NCBI GenBank assembly: GCA_036873135.1
Contig: JAPTYO010000018.1
Span: 4,526,001 to 4,590,000 of the forward strand
Source of the DNA: Clarkia xantiana subsp. parviflora
Lineage: Eukaryota > Streptophyta > Magnoliopsida > Myrtales > Onagraceae
Direction of reading: 5' to 3'
DNA: 64,000 nucleotides
This document shows, piece after piece, positions 58,266 through 64,000 of the stretch; the stretch's first letter is position 1, and every line of letters begins with the position of its first letter. Under the pieces are notes generated by a model that made no database searches, was not told where the DNA came from, and saw only the letters and a program-made list of their open reading frames with translations. The position numbers and the translations under genes are program-made.

Positions 58266-58436
58266 CTCTGCAACCTCTTTCTCCAAGGCTGCTAATATCA
58301 CCTTGCAAGCTTTCTTATCTCCCCAACTTATATTCCCAATTCTGGGAATTAGGTTGTTGTCTGGCGGTACCATCATCTTCTCTCTTATAGGAATGATGCA
58401 CATGTGTGCTTCACATGCTATAAGTCGTTCTCTTAC
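58266..58436 (-). pseudogene. Copia copy 2 gag-like region, left part beyond copy 3
   Basis: The minus strand gives RERLIACEAHMCIIPIREKM and WGDKKACKVILAALEKEVAE, and the frame continues into 52,663 once copy 3 and one CTCTG are taken out. The 'ILAAL...LW.ALK.RF' pattern fits a copia gag. Gypsy C interrupts it at 58,437. Confidence 0.6.
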
Positions 58437-59107
58437 TGTTAGATATCTGTCCAATTCGGGTTCGTATTTACATATCGGGCCACGCAAAATACCTCACAAC
58501 CCGTAAAAGAACCCTTCCGCGGACACCCAAGTCTAAAAACAGTCCGGAATACGCGCAGTACCCGGACCGGAGGACTTCGGCAATCCGGACCCGGCCCAGA
58601 TTGCTAAACAATCCGGGTAGGTCCGGATTACCGATGTTCTCCGCGCGCTCATCCCGATTATTTTGCCAAGTGCGAGAAGTCGGTACATGCATAGTCCACC
58701 TTGATGACGGTATACGTTTTCCTTCATACCGACATCAAGCCGTTCAAAACTGGGCATGATCCTTAGGTTCCCTATAAATAGGGGCCTAGGTCTCCCATTT
58801 TAGGACAACTCCTCATTTTTGGACATTGGATGCTCTGACTTCTCTCTAAAAGGCTTTCTCTCTCTTGAGATTTTGACTTGAGCGTCGGAGAGGGCCCAAC
58901 CAGCATTACCCCCCTCTCACACGCTGGTTACTGCCCCTTGTGCAGGATCCGAAGTTCGAGAGATTGAGGTCGAGAATTTGAAGATTAGTTCGAGGATCGT
59001 GTTTCCAGGATCGTGGCATTCAGACATATACCCGTTCCCGTGCACACATCCAGAGCCCGTTCGTGGAAAAGAAGCCCGAAGCTACATAAGTGGAAGCAGA
59101 CTTAACA
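58437..59107 (+). repeat. 5' LTR of element C
   Basis: 671 bp. The start was chosen because TGTTA pairs with the end TAACA and because the first 45 or so bases align with the LTR start of D. TATA box CTATAAATA at 58,772-58,780. Confidence 0.75.
58772..58780 (+). promoter_or_regulatory. LTR TATA box of element C
   Basis: CTATAAATA in the context CCCTATAAATAGG, as in D. Confidence 0.68.
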
Positions 59108-59109
59108 TT

Positions 59110-59124
59110 TGGCGCCGTCTGAAG
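59110..59124 (+). other. Primer binding site of element C
   Basis: TGGCGCCGTCTGAAG, two bases after the LTR end. It shares the first 12 bases with the PBS of A and B. Confidence 0.8.
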
Positions 59125-59159
59125 TGTTTCGAACAAAAAGCCGTGCCGTACCGCAAGCC

Positions 59160-59663
59160 ATGACAGGAAAACGACAAAAGAAGGCGGGTGCAAGCAAGGT
59201 GAAACCAACAAGAAGCCAACCAGGACCTTCTCATATTCTGGATGCAGAATCTACGGCTTCATCCATGCCATCCACAAATGCCCCTCCCGCACAATATGGG
59301 CCAGAAGATCAAAACAATGCGCCTGCGCAAGAGCAAAGGACGAGGATGAATCAGGAATTCCCATCTGGGATGCCAGCTGAGGAAGCACAGCAACAACCAA
59401 CGAATGCAACCAACATGCCTCCAGTCACACCGGCGATGATGGCGGCACTTGAAGAACTCCTTGCTCTCAGGGAGATTTTAAGGATTCAAGGATATGTTGC
59501 ACCTCCGCCACCACCCCCGCACGCTAACGAACAATCTGCACCAGCTAGGGAGGCGTCACATGATGCCAACCATCAAAAGCCGCAACATCTAGAGGGAGTA
59601 GGAGACTCTGAAGATACCTACCGACAGGCCAGGCAGGAGCCAGCACGTTCACACAAGGAGTAA
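59160..59663 (+). pseudogene. Element C gag, N-terminal part
   Basis: ATG at 59,160 (MTGKRQKKAG), basic start, then a Pro/Gln-rich low-complexity region with PPPPPP, as is usual for the N-terminus of Tat-type gag. The frame ends at TAA 59,661. The next frame is open across the overlap (about 59,640-59,663), so a one-base indel separates this part from the gag core. Confidence 0.72.
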
Positions 59664-61942
59664 GATGGAAGCAACCTCCTGTAAGCAATTCACAACGCCT
59701 ACACAAGGAAGATAGCTTCAAGACAGCAAGCCATGCTGACACATGCAACGATGGGTGGAGGAAGCCCGCATACGACAATGACATCCCAATCACGGGACTT
59801 ACGGCTAAGGCCTTAGAAGAAATGATTGAGAGAAAGATGAAGCAGTCAAAGATGAAGAGAATGCACGCCCTTGAAGAGAATGCATCACATCCATTCTCTG
59901 ATGAACTTGTACACAGTCACGTTCCAGATGCCCTGTACAGAATCGGTGGAGAAAAATATAGAGGAAAAGGAGATCCAATCGAGCATGTGCAACAACATGA
60001 AGCTTCTCTGCTGGGACGAAATGACAACCCGCATCATGTTGCCATGACATTTGCTAATACTCTCGTTGGAACTGCCACACATTTGTTCTTTTTGCTACCA
60101 TGTGGAAGCGTTACGTCATGGGCATACCTAAAGGCAAAGTTCATTCAAAGATACATGGGAGAGCGCACACTCCTTAAAGGGCCAAATGCGTTGAATGAGG
60201 TGACACAGCAAAACGACGAGTCGTTAGCAGATTATTACATCCGTTTCAACCAAAACATCTCATACATTCAGGGAAACATCACCGAAGGAGAAATCGTGCG
60301 CGCCTTCATTGCAAATTTAGGCCGAAGAGGATATGCCCTGGCTGAAAAGATGTCAAAGCGCCCAGCTGAGACACTTGAAGAATTGGCGGCAAGGGTAAAC
60401 GAATTCGTGGATCTGGACAGATTCAGAGAACAGCATAAGGTGAAAGTTAGTGCATCTCGCGCTAAGGAGAAGCAAGCAAAACCCCAACAAGGCCCGCAAC
60501 AAGCAAGGCAATTCCAGCCCCATAAGAGGCCATATCAGCCAGAATTCCAAAGACCAAATGAAGTGAACTTGGCAGAATGCGTTCCTTTGAATGCACCACT
60601 TTCCGTAATCCTGAAGAAAATGAAGGAAGATAACATGTGGAGGGAGCCAGCAAACTTACGAAAAGGGCCACTGGGAAAGCAGGAAGATAAATGGTGTGAA
60701 AACCATGAAGTCTACGACCATGAAACAAACAGCTGTGTCAACTTACGATTTCGTATAAACAACTTCATCCTTAAAGGAGAGCTCAAGCAATATGTAGATC
60801 AAGGCGACAAACGCCAAAAGAAGAACCATGCAGCGCCATCCGGAAAGGGGAACAAGGGAAAGGAGAAGATGAATGAGAACCCACCACCGCCAAAGCTTGG
60901 TGTCATCAACGTAATCCATGGTGGGCCAGCGGCAGGAGGTAGCATTTCTAATGCCCGAGATGTCTATGCCTCGCAGCTACAAGTTCTACCCAAGTTCGGG
61001 AAGAGACGACAACCAGAGAAGGAGGACGTAGTCATCCTGTTCTCAAATGCCGACAAGAAACACATAGTGTATCCCCACGATGATGCTTTGGTCATAACAA
61101 TAGACATCAATGGATACGACGTGCAAAGGATATTGGTAGATGGTGGGAGTGCTGCGGATTTGGTGCATATAGAAGTGCTCAAGAAGATGGGAAAAACTGA
61201 AGCCGATCTCTCGCCGAGCACGTTTCCGCTGGTTAGCTTCGCAGGAGCTGCAACCTACCCATTGGGCATAATCACACTTCCAATTATCCTTGGAGAAGGT
61301 TGGAAGGCATTGCGTATAGACGTCACATTTGTAGTGGTAAATACCATGGGGGCATATAAGGGCATCCTAGGAAGAACAACGATCCACCCACATGACACTG
61401 TGCCATCTACAGCTCATCAAAAAATGAAGTTCCTAACTCCTCATGGGATCGGAGAGGTGCTAGGTGATCAGACAGCTGCACGAAAATGCTACGTCAATGC
61501 CCTGAGGAAAATGAAACAAGTATCAGTTGCCATGATTGAAGTTGGTGCAAAAAGAAAGCTGTTCGCCTCAAACGATGATGACAAGAGGAAGAAGGAAAAG
61601 TTATCGCCAAGGTCTGAGCTGGACAGGATACTTTGTTCGCCTAAGCGGAGTGTGCTAGATGTCAAACAAGAAGAAGGAGAATCCATCATGACCTACTTCC
61701 GGAGGTTCGCTCAAAATGCAGCTGCATTAAGAGCAATCAAGAAGGAGCAGCATGCACTTGAGCCGGAGACCGCCTTCTTAGGCAGGGATATTGAAGATTG
61801 GTGCCGATATCACCAAACTTGGGCACACAATACCAATGGCTGTTTGACTCTGAGGATGGAGATCGAAGAATTCATTGCACATGGAGCTTTGGGAAGCTAT
61901 GTTGCAAACAACAGCGCCCGTCAGCCGCCAAGATACATTTGA
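59664..61942 (+). CDS. Element C gag core, protease and second zinc knuckle
   Basis: The first ATG of this frame is 59,822, but the frame is open from about 59,640. Order: gag core (GTATHLFFLLPCGSVTSWAY, then NDESLADYYIRF); knuckle 1 C-x2-H-x4-H-x4-C at 60,695-60,736; a Lys-rich linker; GVINVIHGGPAAGG; protease RILVDGGSAADL near 61,139; GILGRTTIHP; GDQTAARKCYVNAL. Then, in place of RT, come a Lys-rich linker, a gag-like GESIMTYFRRF segment and knuckle 2 (61,802-61,843), followed by RMEIEEFIAHGALGSYV, mirroring the sequence after knuckle 1. It ends TGA at 61,940-61,942. No internal stop over 706 codons. It would make virus-like particles only with enzymes provided in trans (inference). Confidence 0.85.
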
Positions 61943-62204
61943 GGGAGATAGACTTTCCACTTCTAATCTATCTTTTTCAGTGCACCTTTAGGAATATAAG
62001 TGCAGATCATGCTTTTGTAATTAGAAGTATTTCGGAAGAAGCAGTCAATAGACACCTTCCTGCAAAACTATTGTAAACACGACAAGTATCTAATGATGGT
62101 CAATCTACTTTCGTAGGTACATCTCTACATTATGCATTCTAGTATGGATTAACATCAAGAAACAAAACAACATGCAATGCCTTGGAAGAAAACCAAAACC
62201 TATT

Positions 62205-62400
62205 CTAAAAAGTGACATGGTGCAATATCCTCCTCGTAAGGACAATACCCATGCTCACATCTATCAAAAGTAACATGTTGCGACATCCTTTTCAAGAGGG
62301 CAAACCCCATGTTTACTTCTAAATAATGACATGTTGTGAAATCCTCCGGGCAAATCCTCATGTTCATAGCCATTCCCTGAATAAAAACTGGATGCGGCAA
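62205..62400. repeat. About 57-bp tandem repeats in element C
   Basis: Three imperfect units marked by 'acatg.tg..a.atcc' at 62,215, 62,273 and 62,329. They are reverse-complement relatives of the 86-bp array in D. Confidence 0.72.
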
Positions 62401-62569
62401 ATGCATTATGGGACTGATCACCCCACCGTGGCGGAAATCCTCTTAATAGACGATAACCCCACACACTAAAAGTATGCATATTCTCTTAAGGGTACATACA
62501 CCATAGATATTTAGGCCTGAGAAAGGATAGATTCATGTTATACGCTTTTTAAAGCAAACCTTGTACAAA

Positions 62570-63108
62570 ACTCATCAAACTTACAAGTCGAGTCTTGTAT
62601 AACGTTATCTTGCTCTTTAGCATTTAACGAAAAAACAGCAAAATAAGCAAGAAGTATCTTGCAACAACATCGCCTTAGAATGGAACTAAGAGACGGTATA
62701 AACTTAAGTCTTACTTTGTCAAGACGACACTGCTACATGTCAAGTGACAGTGCCGAGTGCCAAGTGCCCGCGCCGAGTACATTACTACTTACAACTCTAC
62801 AAGTACCTAGTGTACGCATCTTGCCATGCCTTGGAATCTAACCAAGAGGGGCGCTCATAACACTCAACAATGCGCGACGTACAGTCGCAACTACGAACAT
62901 CATGTTCATCATCTAAGGATATCTATCCTACCTTCCAAGTCCAAAGCATACGGACAACATAGATAACTCAAGGTATGAAATATTACTAACAAGTTATCAC
63001 ATGATTATTATTATTAAAAAACAGGTCCAAAGGACGAAGTACCATACAAGCAAACACACAAATAAAGGTTTGGACGAAAGCCTCAAACATATCATCATCT
63101 CCAAATGA
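62570..63108. other. 3' region of element C, no sense gene
   Basis: Around 62,575-62,720 it resembles (reverse complement) the 215-bp repeat of D, including 'acaagtcgagtcttgta'. The remainder up to the antisense gene is the likely 3' untranslated region of that gene. Confidence 0.5.
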
Positions 63109-63423
63109 CTAAGACAGCATGTACAGGAAATCAACACCAAGTTCAACATCAGCATTATCATATCCAAAGGTCAAAGCAATAGAAGCCGTTTCAGCTGCCT
63201 TACGTTGCAAATCCGCAACATGGTTAACCGCAAAAGAAGAATAAGGACCTAACTTGTCGAACGAAAATCCGGGGGCAAGTGCGTGTACTCTGCCAATATA
63301 ATCTTTGGCAAACTCATCAACCAAAGGTGCAAGATCCGCTTTAGCAGCAGCAAGAACGGCAGCAGAATAGGCAGGGGTACTAGGATATTCAGCAAGTCCC
63401 TTCTCAACACCCGCTCTATGTGC
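63109..63423 (-). pseudogene. Antisense gene of element C, last exon, interrupted
   Basis: Minus-strand frame ending TAG/TGA-type stop at 63,109. It includes ALAPGFSFDKLGPYSSFAV, the counterpart of ALVPNLRFDQLGPYSKFA in D, followed by a Glu/Asp-rich tail. At 63,423 the LTR of copia copy 4 cuts it off. This fixes the family and orientation (opposite to gag) in a third member. Confidence 0.75.
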
Positions 63424-63632
63424 TATTAGATGTACATATTTGTACATACATAGATAGGTACTCATACTTATATAGATACATGGTACCTTAGGTTGACTTG
63501 TATAGTTGACTAGTTAGTTAGGATTGATCTCCTATATATAGTGGCATCCTAACATGTAAATACTTGGTTGATTCATTATACATACTTGATTATTATACAT
63601 ATGATTCAACCCCCTCTCTCCACTATCTAATA
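63424..63632 (+). repeat. 5' LTR of copia copy 4, TATTAGAT...ATCTAATA ends
   Basis: 209 bp, bounded by an exact 8-bp inverted repeat (TATTAGAT / ATCTAATA). TATA-like CTATATATAG at 63,532-63,541. The end is fixed by the adjoining PBS; the start is inferred from the inverted repeat and the break in the C gene. Confidence 0.75.
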
Positions 63633-63645
63633 TGGTATCAGAGCC
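63633..63645 (+). other. Primer binding site of copia copy 4
   Basis: TGGTATCAGAGCC, the initiator tRNA-Met type, directly after the LTR. Confidence 0.9.
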
Positions 63646-64000
63646 ATGGTATTTCCAGGTTCGGTTTCAGTTTTTCGAGAGGTTTTTGCATCGATTTGAG
63701 CTTGGATCTTGAGGATTTCAGCTTCGATTCATTGGATCTGTCTGTTGCTGATGCATTTCGTGAATTTGCTGCTCAATAAGCTGTTTGGATTGAGGATTTT
63801 AGCATTATTGGATCAGCAGTTCAGCATTTCGGTTTCAGCATTTCAGTTTGCTGCATGTTACTGTTTCATCGATTTGAAGTTTGCTCATCGATTCTTGATC
63901 GATCCTATGATTTGGATTCGATCTAGTGTTGATTCTTGAGTCTAGGATCAACAATTACAGCTGGATTGATTAGCTCATCGTTCTGGAATTTGGAATTGCT

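Larger units (their letters stand above)
58437..63423 (+). mobile_element. Non-autonomous Ty3/gypsy element C (gag-protease only)
   Basis: 5' LTR 58,437-59,107 (TGTTAG...TTAACA), PBS, gag-protease frame with a second zinc knuckle, stop at 61,942, tandem repeats, and an antisense gene end (63,109-63,423) that copia copy 4 interrupts. RT, RNase H and integrase are absent, with no trace. Same family as D. The rest of C, including its 3' LTR, would lie beyond the window. Confidence 0.85.
63424..64000 (+). mobile_element. Ty1/copia element, copy 4, 5' end (runs out of window)
   Basis: 5' LTR 63,424-63,632, PBS directly after it, then an untranslated leader to the window end; no gag start is reached. 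Inserted in the antisense gene of C. Confidence 0.8.

Noticed and set aside
58233..58487. Minus-strand frame as a host gene exon at the C border
   Set aside because: It crosses from copia 2 gag into both neighbouring LTRs; only 58,266-58,436 belongs to copia 2.

Overview
This window looks like intergenic DNA of a flowering plant with a repeat-rich genome. I find no convincing host gene. Almost all recognisable coding sequence belongs to transposable elements: five Ty3/gypsy elements of the Tat type (RT of the DGGSS-protease/YVDD kind, an extra plant-type RNase H, PBS of the TGGCGCCGTCTG type), four Ty1/copia elements, one L1-type LINE, and four short non-autonomous DNA transposons (three Mutator-like, one hAT-like). 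The introns, TATA boxes, AT-rich spacers and element families all fit a plant, probably a eudicot; the species cannot be named from this.

Layout. 1-3.7 kb: decayed minus-strand copia copy 1, cut by the window start. 5.1-7.7 kb: three Mutator-like fold-back elements in a row, each with an exact 9-bp target duplication. 7,923-19,445: complete minus-strand gypsy element A with 698-bp LTRs and the target duplication ATTGC. 20.1-20.5 kb: hAT-like MITE. 21.2-23.4 kb: a minus-strand LINE, split by gypsy element B (23,446-32,819, minus) and resuming at 32,820. 32.9-35.4 kb: AT-rich DNA without genes. 35.5-39.0 kb: decayed plus-strand gypsy E, broken by gypsy D (minus, from 38,957). D is broken at 47,250 by copia copy 2 (minus), which is broken at 52,664 by a young copia element (copy 3, plus, 52,664-58,265) and at 58,437 by gypsy C (plus). 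C is broken at 63,424 by copia copy 4, which runs out of the window.

How the genes work together. A and B carry a full gag-protease-RT-RNase H-second RNase H-integrase reading frame on one strand. Downstream of it come an array of short tandem repeats and a spliced gene on the opposite strand, of the 'putative gypsy type transposon' family. In A and D that antisense gene has its own TATA box. C and D form a second, non-autonomous family: they keep gag and protease, lack RT and integrase, and carry a second gag-like zinc knuckle after the protease. They would need enzymes supplied by autonomous relatives. Every element whose coding region is visible has at least one break; copia copy 3 is closest to intact (one internal stop, LTRs differing at one base).

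The most unusual features are the gag-protease-knuckle layout shared by C and D, the antisense spliced gene with its own promoter, the arginine-serine repeat in the Gag of A and B, the 154-bp higher-order repeat in A, and the copia LTRs that begin TA and end TA instead of TG and CA.
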